A stretch of DNA of 64,000 bases, taken from assembly GCA_963693315.1 (NCBI GenBank), contig OY856188.1, forward strand, positions 265,169,114-265,233,113. The letters run 5' to 3'. The DNA is from Diogma glabrata (Eukaryota; Arthropoda; Insecta; Diptera; Cylindrotomidae). This document shows positions 30,981 to 45,606 of the stretch, in pieces. The position numbers were made by a program, and so were the translations under genes. The notes below the pieces were generated by a model. It was not told where the DNA came from. It searched no databases and was given only the letters and a program-made list of their open reading frames with translations. Within the stretch, counting starts at the first letter, position 1. Each line of letters begins with the position of its first letter.

Positions 30981-32911
30981 GTATTTAATTATGATTTACT
31001 AAATAACTCGCAACTGATGCATATGACGTTCGTCGCGGTTGAAATTACGCCTACTCATTGACAGCGGGCTGACAGTTTTGCTTATCATTTCGACGGGTTC
31101 AATTCTTGTAATTGTTATGAGCGGGTTGACTGGGTTGACGTAATTGAGTAGCAATGGGGATGAAAATGTTGAATTGGCTCGAAAATTGTTTTCTCGAAAT
31201 TTTCCACTGCTCTGGGATTGAACCATTATTTTTTTTCTTTAGTATTAGTCTTATTCAATAATGAATTGATTTCCTTTTAATTGAATTCTCTAGTCTAAGT
31301 ATATAATGACTTTTTTTTTACTTTTGCTATGCTATGTATTCGTCTTTTCTGACGATGCCTAATTAATTTCGATTATAAACGATCGTTATTTCCTGAAATC
31401 CTGGGGTTAACAGATTACATTTGATACGTTGTGATATGAATATATATGGTCTCTAATTAAATTGTTTTGATACTTGTATGACCTCAATTTTCTTGCACTC
31501 CTGTCAACTGGCTGGAAATATTAGCTGCCTACTGGTAGGAATTACGGCTTGTTTAGGCCTAATATTCAATTAATCACAGTAGTAATCTCTTTAATTACCG
31601 TAAAGAATTGTATGGCTGTGCCGTATATTTAATTTTTATTTCCAATTAATTAACTTAATCTGCGATTCTTAAGGTGTTTTATTTACGATTTCGAATGACA
31701 TTACCTAATTATGAATCAGCTTGTGTGGACTTACCGGACTGCAGGGATGGTAGCTATGACTGAAGGTACCTATCAACGGGATTTGGCGTTCCCGCAGCTC
31801 TCTAGCTACTCAAAACTCTTGTCACGGAGTCTTTTCCTTCCCCTTGGAAAAGATTCGGAGATGATTAATTAATTCTTAAATTTTAGCACTATTCTGTCTT
31901 CTCGGAGGAGGTCAGGAGTGAGCGATCATGTAGGAGGTTCAGATTCTTGCTGATAGCCTGGTTTACTGACTGTAGCATGCTACTCTTATATGTTTCATCA
32001 GGTTCTGGGTCCAACGTTTGGCCAGAGTGGAGTCCGTGGCACGTTCGCTTATCTCACTTAACTGAATTTTCTTAGTCAATGTGTCTCGTAAGGAGAGCTG
32101 TTCGGCATATAGACTAATTTTCGAATAAGGTAATATCCTCGGAAGCGTGGATTGATTTTTTTTTGATTTCTCTATCGGTAAACGGCTTAATTCAAGTCGT
32201 TCTTTTGTAACGGTGGGTTTTTTTTCATCATGGTCAATAAAATTTTTTTTGTAGTTTTTTTTGTTCATAACTTGTGTGTGCGCGAGGGAATGGCCAAAGA
32301 AGTATAACTTCCACCGTCTGGTCCGACGCAGACCCTACTTTTTTTGTATAATTGACGCACGCTATTTTTACTGTTTATATGAAAACGAATTGTACTTTTA
32401 TTGGTAATAATCATTTTTTTTCCGTGTCAATCAATCAATGGCTATAGTTCATATATCCAGCGTTTTTTGATTAAAGAAGCAACACAAATTTGGATGTAGC
32501 TGTTTTTTTGTGTGAATTTCCTTGAGATTTTAGCTGAAAATGGAAAACTATTCTTTTACATCACTAGTATACTATGATAATATTTAAGTCTATAAAGAAC
32601 TATTTTGTGAGACATCAAATAAATTGTTTATAGTTATAGTCATAAATGACTGATGTCTGATTATGTGCACTGAACTGGGGAAAATTAATTTTTGAACGCA
32701 CATGGCGAAGCTGGTCGGAAAAACCTGTTAGTGACTTCACTAGCAGATCCAGTGTTAGTTACATTTTGTCTGACTACTCAAATTTCAAAAAGTAAGTTAA
32801 TTGGTGTCAAAACCAGTAACTAGGCTTTACTTATAGTTGTTGTGATAATAAATCGCTATGTCTAAACGAAACATTATCCGTTACTGATTGATTGCTGATT
32901 GATAATATTTT
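30981..32911. other. No recognised gene; possibly 3' LTR remains and unknown repeat
   Basis: The first few hundred bases may be the 3' LTR of the chimeric element. A 101-codon frame on the minus strand (31963-32268), Lys-rich with a charged helix-like composition, could be a retroelement gag start but has no motif I recognise. Confidence 0.35.
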
Positions 32912-32917
32912 TTGGTC

Positions 32918-33083
32918 AGCTTAGCTCTGGAAAAAATATTATGTATTATTGACTTTCCTGGTGCATATCAGGAACTAAACGTTACTGAAAACTTGCATCA
33001 GTATTTGACAATAAAAACACATAAGGCGTTATTTCAATGCACCAGCCTGCCATTTGGCGTTATATGTGCTCCATTCATTGTTC
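32918..33083 (+). pseudogene. Gypsy reverse transcriptase fragment
   Basis: The frame encodes IIDFPGAYQELNV, LTIKTHKALFQ and SLPFGVICAPFI. This matches the RT block DLAxAYQQ...YLTI.T.KGLF...LPFG of Ty3/gypsy elements of a lineage different from the RING-gag element. The first catalytic Asp is kept in the IIDF motif. Flanking pol sequence is absent. Confidence 0.75.
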
Positions 33084-33151
33084 AGTTTATTACGTGTTAT
33101 CGTGTGTGTTGTCTCTTTGATATGTTTATTTGTTGTGAAAATTATGAGTAA

Positions 33152-35150
33152 TGTTATATGGTAGTGTAGGCAGTCCCGAAATGCCGAGATAACTCTCAGC
33201 GCAGTTTTATACAAAATCTCATTAAAACATAATCCTTGTAAAAGTACAAAACATAATTTGAGATTACAAAAATTATGGCTTGTCATTAATATATTTTCTG
33301 TTTATAATGATATTAGATACAACACAAAAATTTATTCAATTGAATAAAAAATAAAGTTATAAATAAAACATTGAGTTTCAAGTATTTATTTTGTTATTCA
33401 TTAAATAAAATTCAATTCAATTTAATGATTCTTTACAAAAGAATCATCTTTCAATTTATTCCTGGTTTACCAAACAAAATCAAAATGCGGGTCGATTTGA
33501 TTAATTTCAATATTTTGATTTTCCAAAAGAATGAATTCTATCAAGTTCAAGATTAAATTATTTCATTTTGATGAAATTGAACAAATGGTTTCAGGTTAAA
33601 AACTCAAACATCAGAATGAATCGTTTGTTTATCTTGTGTTTATACCTTATGGGAAACTTCGTTTTCGAGGGTTCGATATATCTATTTTCCAATCGTTGTT
33701 GATTTTCCGTTTTTGTTGTAATAAAATACAATTATCCATTCATAACACATTCGATACACTGTACTGTTTCTGAACCCCATTAGCTGGGACCAAAAAAACC
33801 TATAAGTGTAGTTATCTATTTCTTCGCCGATGTTCCCATTATTTATCGTTCGTTTTTACGTAATAGTAATTAATAAATTGTGGTAAAATCTGAATAAAAA
33901 CTAATTTTAAAATAAATTTATTTCTTACAAAAACAGAAAACAATTAATTAATTTTTGGTTTCAACTTTCCAAAGGAAAAACATTTTATTTCTTATAAACC
34001 TTATTTTTACATTATTCCATTTTACATTAAACAATAAATTAATTTGGTCAAAAAACTTAAACCACATTCAATTACAATATTATTAGAAATCTTATCAAGA
34101 TGTTGACTTTGAAATGAGATAAGCTGAGTTGAAATTCTTCATCCAACTTTTATGATGTAATTCTGAAAAGTTGTTGATGTTGATTATTTTTCATGTGGGT
34201 TTAATCAAGAAAAAAACTTTTTTTCAGTTATCTAAAACTTATTCACAATAATAGCAATCAGTCGACAAAACGCATCATCTTCAACACAAAGAAAAGGAAT
34301 AAATACATTCGACATCAAAAAACTTATAGGACATAGATTTGTGGTTTTCACCTTAATTTTTCAATTTCCAAATAATTGAATGAAAAGAAAAATAAATATT
34401 TTCTTTCCAATTGATATTTGGTTTCATTTTATTTATTTGCCTTGTGGTTCTACATTTGTTCTACTACAAAACAAAACAATCTGTGAGTGAATGAGTACAT
34501 CATACCTAAAACAACAGTTCCAATAGATTTTTGAAAAGATAAGCTTCGCTCTCTTCCTTCAACTGGCCAAACCTGCATTAGTCTAAGCAATAAACCCTAG
34601 CGTCATAATTTCATCCCTCATTGGTGGATGGATATTGGAATTAGTTACTATAAAAAGGTTGTGGTTCAATGAAGACGTTTTTGAACTCTTTCTTGTTGGT
34701 TTCTCGATTTTTTATATATTTGCGATACCTGAATGCCCAGATCTATAAAATGTTACAATGCTAACATTACCAAGCTTTTTAGCGTTCCAACGCGTTATTA
34801 ACGATTCCGGATCTAATGAAATATACAGTACACCTAGTGTTTTAATGGCTGCTTGAACTTCCTAAAAGACTAAGCTGTTCTCCAACTACAGTTTTCCACT
34901 CTCTCAGTCTGGAAGATACGAGAGTAGATACCCATTGGTTCAAAGTATTTGGTTATTGGTTGATATTTTTTGATCCACATCTGTTGATCTGTAAACATAA
35001 AATTTAAATAAAACAAAAAAATAAACGTGCAAGTACAACCGCAAAAGTGCAACTGAACCAGTGCCGGTAACATCAACATCTTTATTGCTGTGGTATGACA
35101 TATTTCCATTGCTCTGTTATGCAAATAGAGAGCAGTTACTGTACTTTTTC
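33152..35150. other. AT-rich region, no gene recognised
   Basis: Short open frames only. A stretch around 34690-35000 is less AT-rich and has broken open frames on both strands, but I cannot assign it. Confidence 0.5.
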
Positions 35151-35159
35151 TTACTTACC

Positions 35160-35990
35160 TTCTAAAAGTCATTGAGATTGTTGGGCTACAACCCCATGTC
35201 TTACCACTTCGTTTCGGAATATTATCTTATGAGATCTGTTATTGAATTTGCTTTTCACCGCCTTCGTTAGATTATGTCGCAGCACCTTGCTATTTAGAAC
35301 TACGCACTCAGATTGTCTTCCGTGTAACTACACTTACAGTGCCATGCAAGGTAATAGAAACCCCGGTAAAGTAGAATATCAACCACCAATAGACTTTACA
35401 TGAGCGGTGATAAGATTCCATCCTGTGGCAAACCTCAAGACAGATCTTCCAATCACCAGCTCATTGAGAGCCTTTATGACCGCTTCATGTAAGGTTTTGT
35501 TGAGGTCTGTTTTCAAACTTTCTAGTGAACATTATCACTGTGGTTTCCTTTGATCTTCCCGTTTTGTACACTTGTTTTGAATGCTTGTTTTATGACCGTT
35601 TTGTATATCATAGGTGATCTAACATGTGCATCAGTGCGTATATGATTGTTTATCGTTTATTAGACTTCCGTCCTTCTTGTCCACTTACGGAATCTCACTT
35701 TAGGAATTCCCCATAGTTCTGGAATACGCCCTATCACCAAGCCGCTTCTGAGGCACCACATGACATTCGGTAAAAGCATTTTTCACCCTCTTGCAGGAAA
35801 ACTGAAATGACATGCCTGCCTCTGGTGATTTATATTGCTGGCAGGTGTCTTAATATGACCTGCCGTAAATAGTGTAGTAGCTTTTATCAAGCACACTGCT
35901 TTTTGATTGTCTTTGGTATTATCGCACTAATGTCACCCAGAAATTATGTTTCTTAAGATGCAGAGCTGCTCACTGCAACTTTGTACTGTT
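35160..35990 (-). pseudogene. Highly decayed LINE reverse transcriptase (I/R1-like)
   Basis: On the minus strand 35398-35436 encodes GLPQDGILSPLM, a degraded form of the GCPQGGVLSPLLW motif of R1/I-type LINEs, followed by VVDILL. A SYTEDNL segment further along may be the remains of the YADD box. Many stops and shifts interrupt it. No flanking element ends were found. Confidence 0.5.
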
Positions 35991-36889
35991 CTGGACTTTT
36001 CTATTACAATTAATTTTTATTAAAAGTTACGCGGGATATATTTCGTCTCCTTGACGAATGCGAAATTTGGGAATCTCTTATTATTTATATATCTAGCCTA
36101 ACATTGAAAAAAAAGTGATAATTCGTTTATTTAAATTTACATAACTTACTGATTGATTTAAAAATTATATACTAATCGACGATCCAAACAATTTGATCGT
36201 TTTTATATCATATTATCATCGATCTTCCGTTTCATTTTCCATCAAGTAATTCTCCTGTTTTTCAAATAAAAAAAAATCATCTTGCAAAACTTGTATTTTT
36301 AATTGAAATTATTTTTATCATTAACAAAAAATGTACAGTGGTACAGATCAACGTCAATGTTTACCACAATTGAATAAAATTATTATTGATTTTGAAAACC
36401 ATTATTTTTAGAGTAAAAATTGAAAATAGTCCGTCGTTACAACTTGTCCTCTGTAGACGTCTAATCTGGACTTTTCATCGAAATTTTAAGATCAACATCG
36501 TCTTTTGCCAACTTAATACCAGCTATTCACCGCAGTCATTGAGAACATATTCTCGCAGAAGTTCTCCTCCTTCTTTGTAATAAGCGAAATTTTTAATAGG
36601 TATACTAGAAGATAGCAACCATGAGTATTCTACAGTTGCCGACTTGGTTAGCTCTATCGAGAGGCGTCGTATTTTAATCAGCATAGCTCCTTCCTCTATC
36701 AAAAAGCATTCCCTGGTTTCTATTTCTTATCTCGTCCTAGTTACAAAGGTGAATGGGTTCTCAGGCTCTGGATGAGTCTGCATTACTGCCCCTTACTTCT
36801 TTTTTCTCGCAGTTAGTAGGACCGCAGTTAGTTGAATTTAGTGAAAAGATTATACAATCAGCAAACTACTCAAAAACCTCACCATTTAG

Positions 36890-37120
36890 CGTTTTGTAAA
36901 ATAAAAAATTCAAACTTTTTTCAAACAAAATTCTAAAAATATATCAAAAATTATTACAAAATCACAGATTAAGACTTTTTTCAAAAATTCTAAAAATATT
37001 GCAAAAATTATAACAATATCAAAAATTGAAACTTTTTCCATAATTATAAAAATTATAATAAAATCAAAAATTCAAAATTTTCCAAAATTCCAAAAAAATA
37101 TTTCATAAACTATAACAAAT
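36890..37120. repeat. Degenerate A/T-rich tandem repeat of about 55-60 bp
   Basis: Four imperfect units of the form CAAAAATTCAAACTTTTT plus CAAAATTCTAAAAATAT follow one another with substitutions and small indels. Confidence 0.55.
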
Positions 37121-37132
37121 TCAAACGTAAAC

Positions 37133-37362
37133 AAACAGCTGAATTTATTTTTCCAAAAAATTATCTAAAAAAATAAACGATATCATTTTTTTGACACACT
37201 TGACATCATTTTTTTGACTAACTTATAATTCTCTATAATAATAATAAAATTTCATGTCGTACAAACAATTAATTTTATTTTTCCAAAAAATTGGGTAAAA
37301 AAATAAATAAAAATCTTTCTTTTGACACGCTTGACAACATTTTTTTGACAAACTTATAATAC
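37133..37362. repeat. Direct repeat of about 95 bp, two copies
   Basis: A block with TTATTTTTCCAAAAAATT, a TTTTGACACxCTTGACA box and TTTTTTTGACxAACTTATAAT occurs at about 37143-37230 and again at 37274-37361. The TTGACACACTTGAC box recurs near 37487. Confidence 0.65.
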
Positions 37363-40300
37363 AAAAATCTAGATTTTGGTCTCACATACCAATCCCGACC
37401 ATCAAAATTTCTCCAAATTCAATGTTCCTACTCGTAATCACTTAAAAGGAACGTTTTTTAAGCAAAAAATATGCAAATTTCCTTGTTTTGACACACTTGA
37501 CGATTTTTTTGACACACTTCCGGTACAGTTATCGAACACATCGTCCTTTCGGCTCTTTCCATTGAGTAAACCTATTTTTAGAAAAAAAAAATGTTTCAAA
37601 TCCGTCCAGCTGTTTTCTAGATTTCGTAGGTTGTGACGGCCGGCCTACAGACAGACATAATTTTTTTTCAGTAGGTCCTAAAACGTCGAGAAATGCCAAA
37701 AAAAGTGGGGGTAAGAGATTCACTTTGAGCTCATGAATGTATAATACTTAGGTCTTTCAGACAAAACTTTTAAGTTTTTTCTGAAAGTCTTTTTTAAAAC
37801 AAAGAGTGAAATTTAATTTTAGTTAGAATTTAAATTAAAACTTTATTTTATGAAAAGTCAAATATTATTATTTGATTACAAAGTTAAAATATTTCCAACT
37901 TCACTATTTAATAGTTGAATTAAATCTAAAAATCTATTTCAACTTTACTTAAATCAACACTTCGCATCCTTAATTATTTATTTTGTTTACATCAAAATGC
38001 GAAGTGTTTATATAATTTTAATTATATTTCATTCTTGGAAAACTACTTATAATTTAATCGTTTGCAAGTGTTCAAAAATTTCAAATTTGATCACGTTAAG
38101 TCAAAACAATTCAATCGATTTTCAAATAAACAAAATTATGAAATTTAATATTATTTATGAAACTTAATATTTACTTAAAACAAAATAACTTTATGTGAAT
38201 CATGTTTGTTTTCTATTTCAATGTTTTGCTTATACGTGACTCGCGTATGGTACCAGCTACACCCAAAAGGTGTTATTAAGGGAATCGTATGTTATTTTAC
38301 ATAAGAGCATTTCTTCTTTTTCCCTAGGAACATCGGGTGATACTAGTGTGTTGGTGTCCGGTAAGCATTTTTTGCGCTGAGACAGATATCGATAAAGTAA
38401 TTATCACCTCAGGAGTCAGGAGGCAATCGTGAAAGCAGAGGCAAAACCTTGTACACCGTGCCCATGCACTGTAGCTTAACCAAATTGGCTACTGAGCATA
38501 TTATCCGCCTTCGAGATAATTTATGACCAATGGTAAGTTGAATATCCCAACTTCTTATTACTTTCCAACTAGTAACCAATAATCAGATAAGCTTGATCAG
38601 TAACTACAGACCGGCTCTGGGGAAAATCATTGCAACATAGTGGGAGACCAGACCGTCTTCTTTCTTTAGCAAAAAACTAAAATTACATCAAACAATCAAA
38701 TAATCCAGAAACCCTCAAATCATAAATATTGTAATAATAATCCATTCATTTCAATTATTCAAATTAAATATTTGCAGTCCAATAAATTCAAATCAAATGA
38801 AATCAAATCTAATTTAATTCAATTAATAGAATCTCCAAAGGGATATACTGTTAGGTCTAAAAACATTTATCTTAATTTTCATAAATAAAAATAAATTATT
38901 TTCGTTCAATAAAAATTGACAATGAAATTGAATATTTATTCTTAGAGATTTTCATTTAATATTTAAAGGTTGGTTTGTGTTATGAGAATTGAATGTCAGT
39001 TTGAAATTGGATCAATTATTACACTGTTAGAACTGTTGTGAAAGTGAAAGAAAGGGAAAAATTCGGTCATTATTACCTCTTTGGTGTCAACAAAATGTTT
39101 TCTGTGTCATATTGACATCAAATTCGGTTGTTTTTGAAAACAAGACCACCGAATTGAATGTCTGTGTGACAGGGAATATTCGATTGGCTCAAATAGGTTG
39201 TAAATATTAAAAATGTAAATATAATCCCCTACCGATTGCCAGTCATCATTATTTAAAAATAACTTCAATACTCACAATAAACTCTATAGCACAACATTCA
39301 ACTGCCATAAACAAAAATTCAAAAATCCTAAAATGTTTTTCTTGTTTTTGTTAGAAGATGGTGCATACATCGAGATGAATGCCTTGTGCAACGCGTCATC
39401 AACAGGCAGGCAAAGCAAAATGTTTTTCAGGATTTCAAAAAAAATTAATTTTCTTTTAAGCCTATAGATAAAGCTTCCGACAGTAGTGACTCGGTTTCCT
39501 TACAGGAAATGGGCATCTAAAACAACACTTCGTTGCAATTGGGCCTTGAGAAAGTCCTCTCTATGAGTGTTGTTTCGAAGAGGCAGAAGACTTTGAGCAC
39601 ATTTTGTGTGTATACTGTGCTTTTCTAGTGTCAGAGCTTGGTTTTAATTTCTGGTTTTACCACTGTAGAAGCTAGTGCTTCAAACTGTTGAATTGGTCTT
39701 AAATTTAATTAATCCTACTGAAAGGTTTAATAGATAGTTGTTTATGAGACCTAACTAGGACATGCTGTTCAGCCCCATATCATCTCATATACCTAAATAG
39801 GGCATTTGTATAGGTTCGTAAACCTATGCATAGTTCTATAAAATTACATTTACTATTTTGCTATAAATTAAATCAAAGTATTGACAAAGCGACAAAATGA
39901 TTCAATTCATATCAAAACAAAAAAAATAAAAAATTTGTCAGTGAAACAAAAATAGGTAAACAACTATAACATAATTTTTTGTTTGATTACAATTACCTTT
40001 GTTGTGTTATTAATTTTTTGTTTGTTTTATTCCTTCAAAGCGTTTCACTCTGTAATTAAAATGTTACTTTGTTTGGATTGTTTGTATTTTTATATCACAA
40101 CTTCAATTAAGCATGTCCAAAAAATATTATTTTACCTGAATAGGAGAATACTAACAAAGAAAGACTAGAGAAAAAAACAAATTTACAAAATCCAGTTATT
40201 TTTTCTTCCGAGGTTTAGATGCCCTTTGCTTTTAACTCCCTATCGTACCTCCTTTTTACTCATTTTTTTTTATTTAAAGCTGTGTTGTTTTGTTTTAGAC

Positions 40301-43300
40301 TTATCCAAGTTTTTATAACAAATAAAAAACAATTCTCGCACAATAACAATACATATCATTGTTAACATAAACACTCTACTTTGTCAGCGATTTAAAAAAA
40401 AATCGTTAACGTCAATTCCCATTGATAATACAACAATATAATCTCAATTTCATACAAATTATTTTCCTTTCATCAATTTCAATCAGTCACCCCGCTTGAC
40501 AAATCAATTAATCATTTGATTAATCAAAATCAATTTTCAATATTGTCTGATAAAATGATAACGATTCCCAACAGAATTTCCATTCTGATGCTATTTTTTT
40601 CCACACAGAAGCGAACATATTATTTCAAAATAATATGTCAAATTCATTATTACAAAATTCCGATTTTATTTTGTGGAAAAAATTTAGTTGTAACAACTAA
40701 TATATAAAAAAAAGTAGAGGAAAAGTAAGACATGGATGGAAGCTGTAACAAGATAGATAAAAGATTGTGATGACAGGCAATGATACGTGTACAACTTTCA
40801 TGAGTTATGTTTTTTCATATTTTTTTTATTGTTGCAACGTACATCGCCGTTGTGTTGTTTGTTTAGTGGAAATATGATAAAAAAATAAAAGCACAACTAT
40901 ACAGCGCAAAGTAAAAAATATTTGAACAAACAACATATGGAATTACATTCGATTTGATGTACGTGAATTGTTTCAAAGCGGTTGTGCTCGATTGTTTTTG
41001 TAAATTATTTCCTTGTCCTGATTGCAAAGAGAATAAAACTAACAATAACTTTTTTGATTTATTGTTATTATTTTTATTATCATTTTGCTTTTGTCAGTAA
41101 ATTGAATATCGACCAAGCTGATTCGAATATTGGCAGTAATTGTTCGATAATCAAAATGATTGTGAATATAAAGAGTTGTTTCTGTAAGAGTGAAGTAAAC
41201 TCTGTAGCATGGGTACGGATACGTTCATTGAATGGATGAATATATTGACCACGACATCTTTCTTGTAAGCAATATTTCAAAATAATTACTAATTCTAACT
41301 AGATTTTTATTTGCTGCTAAATAAAAACTAAATAATTTGATAAACAAGCTTAGTATAATTTATCATGAATTAGAACACAGTCTTAGTATTATACTTTAAT
41401 CCCATTCTTACGATGAAGATCACGTGCTTTAGTTAAGTTTAATTTTTTTTATAAATATTTTGATGTGTAGCATTTAGTTTGCAGCGTGCAATAAATATTT
41501 TCACTGTAGAAATTTACTACACATTTGGAAGAATAAAAAAATATTTTTTAGGGGTATGTGTAACATATACATACATATTTTATTTATTGTATTTTAGAAA
41601 AAATTTAATTTTTTTGTGCAATTGTTATAAAATAGTATTTATGTCAATTCGTTGCGCCTCATTGATTGTAAATTTGTATTTGTTAATAATATTTATTTAA
41701 TTTGGAATATCGCACTTAACATCACAAAATATTAGTTTTTTTTATTAAAGTTTATTGTTCAATGTATATAGGTTGTCCGTATGCCCACCGACACTGATCT
41801 ATTCGGTAAAACCATTTCTACAATCTTTGCTATACTCAGGCCGAAAATGTGTCTTTAGTCCTATAAAGGCACACAGTAAGCATCGAGCATCAATTTAAGC
41901 TGCGAGTATCATCCTCTATTTCGGATATTTAAAAATAATAAAACGTAAATAATAAAGTTCTAATTTTCGCCCAGATCTAATTTTGGACGATCTAACGTGC
42001 TCAACTCAACTATTCCTTAACGTGTTTTGTAATGAACACTGTGCATTACTGATATTGAAATCACTATCAAGAACTTTATAGGTATTGCGTACCTTGAAAT
42101 GATTCCAACTAACTTCAGTTTGTAAGTTCGAGTAAACTATTCCTCAACACAACAGAAATGCTTAGTTACACGAAAAAATCTACAACCAAATGGATATAAA
42201 TGAATAACGAACAAGAATTTTGACATCCCCAGAAAACAGAGAAACCAAGAGAAAATCACATAAACCACTTTAACTACAATTACAACATTTACAAATCAAA
42301 ATGGTTTAGCCTCAAAATTGGCCATTGAATCAACCCTTCATGGCTCTGTAATTTAGCCAATCATAATGATTAAGCTATAAATATTATTATATAACAACCA
42401 ACTGTTGTGCCAATGGCCCCAGGATTATTGAATATAAATAGTAATACGCTACAATAATCAAAAGATGCGCCAATGATCCTAGCGATTGTTGAATATAAAC
42501 AATAATGAAATCAACGGTAGCAATAATTTTATATCAACTCTTCAATTAGCAAGGATAATCAGTTTTTATTGAGAGCTTTCTTTTGCAGCTAACTCAGTAT
42601 AATTTATGTGTATCGGCATAATTTGAACAATAGACGCTCTGTCACCACTTTGGCATATTCGGCTCTCTGTTGCAGTCGGCTGTAGAATCAAGAGAAGCAT
42701 TTCTTATATTATGTAGGGGTCACCAACTGTAGTTATTCTGATATCAATATAAAACGTTTTTGTAGTGTTTCTGGCAGCACAGATTACACACTACACTGCT
42801 GTAGACAGGTTGTTTAGGTTGACAAGGGAAAATTAAAATCGTAAGCCATAGTAACTAAAATCGAGCCAAATGCAAAATATTTGAGAAAAAATTATTAACC
42901 GGCTGTATGACCAGAATTGAATTTTTAGCTGAAAAGTTTGTCTATGAATGCGCAATTGCATGCGCATTCTACGTGATGCGTTGAGGTCTTGAGCATTACA
43001 GAACCGGACGAACGGAGGAAGTCTGCAGAATACATTCGTCCTGAAAGTACAGGAATGAATGTTGGTGAGTCAGGTGTCAAACCCAAACCCAGAGAAAAAT
43101 ATTCTAATTCTCTATTGGCTGAGCTAGCCGAACTAAATGAGAAAACTACTTGAAGAAAAAAAAAGGTCAACATAAATAAAAATTTAAGAAAATAACTTGA
43201 GGAAGAAACGAGAAACCCGATGACCGTAGAATAATTGAACTGATTTTTAAAAAAATCGAACGCCAAAAAATAGCAGTTTAACTAAAACACATCGTCCTAC

Positions 43301-44676
43301 AGACCATTCGTATTACGTGAGGATCCTCTGGCAAATTTTTTTGTTCATAAAACTAACGACATAAACTTGAAAAATTAAATTCACAAATCACAAATCTTGT
43401 AAAACGACAAAAAAAGTGGAAAATGAGTCCAAAACAAGGGGTGTAGAAATGCCAGCAACAACGGGTGTAGAAATGCCAGCATATTTAGAGAACATTTTCG
43501 TTTTATATACCAATATATAGGAAAGTTTGCATTTTCATGACCTTTTTTGATATTTGGTTAAGTTTGTGGTATTGGGGTAGTCTTTTTTTGACTAATTTTG
43601 ATTACAGTGATATCCTTTATTCATGTATTTTAAATTTGTTTGGACAAAATTATGAACAAGAATTTGTATATTAGGCAAGCTATTAGGCAACCTTTGTTTT
43701 TTGATATCGAAAGAAATAAGTTTTCACAAATCTTGGCATATAAGCTGTGTTATCTAGTTCCCCTGATGGGAGCAGAGAATGCACTTACTAAGGCTATTGA
43801 TATGTGCTCCTGACTGGGGTTCCAGAAACTGCTATTGACTTCGCTCAGTCATTTGAGGGCGTGGGGGATTTATCCGGCAACCAAGTAGTCCTTGTTTTGA
43901 GTGGTTCGTAAAAATTTTAGAAGAGTAACACTGCCCAAACCATCCCTACCTACCTGACGTATCCAAACACGCTGTGGGCAATGGACTCAGTTCATTTCAT
44001 TACTCGACTATTTTCGAAACTAAGTTTACCCTACCCAAAAAAAATATGATATTCCAAACTGCCAATACGAAAGAAAACACTCACTTAAGCAATTTTACGT
44101 AATATATATTTACAAGAAATAGCAGCCAACTTGACCAGCTTAGTCAAAAGCTACTTCGGTAGTTCCAACCAAAACTGTCTCACCAATGTTTTCACCTCGG
44201 TGTTATCCGAGTTTTTTAATAAAATGCTCCAAAAATAATCGTTTGAGACATAATAAAAAAAACGTTAACAGGAGTCCACTAAACTGTGGAATAGTAAAAC
44301 TTTACTGTACTTGAAAACAGAGTTTCTCCGATTTCGGGAAAGAAATAAAATCATCATAACTGAGTTTCAGTTTTAATGTGAAAAAGAAAGAAATTGGATA
44401 ATTTTTGGAAAACGTTTTCGCAATGATCACAAAAACGACATATGTAAGCCGTTTAATTTAATTAAATATAAACGGAACCATGAATTCAAATTTGGAATTG
44501 GGCACCTTGTGACGGAGGAAGGTAAAAACAAAAAAAGGAAAGGTATAAACACGAGACTTCTTGTATCCCAGGCTCTCCATCGTCACAAATCGTAGGGACG
44601 TCCCAGACCCTGAGAACGTCTCATGCCGGGATCTGGAGTTTAGAAGAGGGATTTTTTTGCTTAGTTGTTGTTCATA
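37363..44676. other. 7 kb of AT-rich DNA without a recognised gene
   Basis: Scattered open frames are short and low in complexity. Slightly GC-richer islands lie at about 37500-37720, 38220-38660 and 43740-44000; they look like old repeats but match nothing I recognise. A 58-codon charged frame at about 42977-43153 is unassigned. Confidence 0.5.
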
Positions 44677-44724
44677 GGTTGTGAAACACATAGAAATCGA
44701 ACGATTTCGATGTGTTTCACCAAC
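44677..44724. other. 48-bp near-perfect hairpin
   Basis: GGTTGTGAAACACATAGAAA plus TCG (44677-44699) is followed by a 2-nt spacer and its inverted complement (44702-44724), with 21 of 23 positions pairing. It lies in unannotated sequence with no adjacent inverted-repeat element recognised. Confidence 0.8.
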
Positions 44725-45418
44725 TTTAAATACCAGAGCTCCACTATAGGGATCCTTATTCTTTCTTTTTGCTTGCTGGTTGAGTTGTTAATTTTATTTC
44801 ATTTTTGTGATGTGTTGATGGAACACATAAAATGTTGGCATGAAGATTTTTTAAAGTGCAAGTTTTAGTTTTAAATCAGGCCAATATAAAAGAAAAGAAA
44901 AATAATTCCTTTTGTGTTACCTTTGGTTCAATGAAAAAAGGAAAACAATTTGGAAATTTTCTTAACTTGAGTTCTAGCCCGGCCTTGTGGTGCTACAAAA
45001 TAGAAAAAATAAGAAAATTTTTGTGTAGTAAATGAAATTGGTTTTTAGTCAATTGAAAAATAAAAAGAAAACTATTTGTTTGTGCTAGTCGAATAGTTAA
45101 ATGTGATAACATTATTGATTGTGACATGTTAAACGAGTTATATTAGAAAAATTGGAAAATCATAAGCGGGATACTGTATCTGAGAAAAATTCTTTTCTTG
45201 AGAAGATGATAAACATCAGTACCCATTGTGTTATTTTTTTGGTTTTAAAAAAGAAAAAGAAAGGGAAATTATTGAACCAAATAAACCAATTAATGCTATA
45301 AGTTTAACAATTAAACCGAATATAATTTCTCAATGTGAGAATATTTAATTATACCTTATGATTCATAGTTAACGGGTTATACGGTTTTAGTAAAATTTAC
45401 AAATAAATTTTTTAAGAA

Positions 45419-45606
45419 ATTAAAATGAATGAGAAGATTAAATAATAATTTTTTTTGTGGACATTGTTGTAAATAGATTTACCAATTAAGTCGCATATAG
45501 CTTCTCAATAAATTAAAATGAATGAGAAAATTAAAATAATATTTTTTTTTTCTGTGGACATTGTTATACATAAATTTACCAGTTACGCCGAATATAGCTC
45601 CTCAAT
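45419..45606. repeat. 92-bp tandem repeat, two copies
   Basis: A unit starting ATTAAAATGAATGAGAA at about 45419 recurs at about 45511. Each unit has a GTGGACATTGTTxTA box and ends in ATATAGCT.CTCAAT. A partial third unit upstream ends TTTCTCAAT near 45335. Confidence 0.75.

Noticed and set aside
31963..32268. A Gag-like gene on the minus strand
   Set aside because: The Lys-rich 101-codon product has no zinc knuckle or recognisable capsid motif; recorded only as unassigned sequence.
34690..35000. A degraded host gene exon on the minus strand
   Set aside because: Two or three broken frames look protein-like in composition, but I could not match them to any family, so no claim is made.
38440..38530. 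A tRNA or other structured RNA gene
   Set aside because: Less AT-rich than its surroundings, but no cloverleaf, A-box/B-box pair or CCA-proximal acceptor stem could be laid out by eye.
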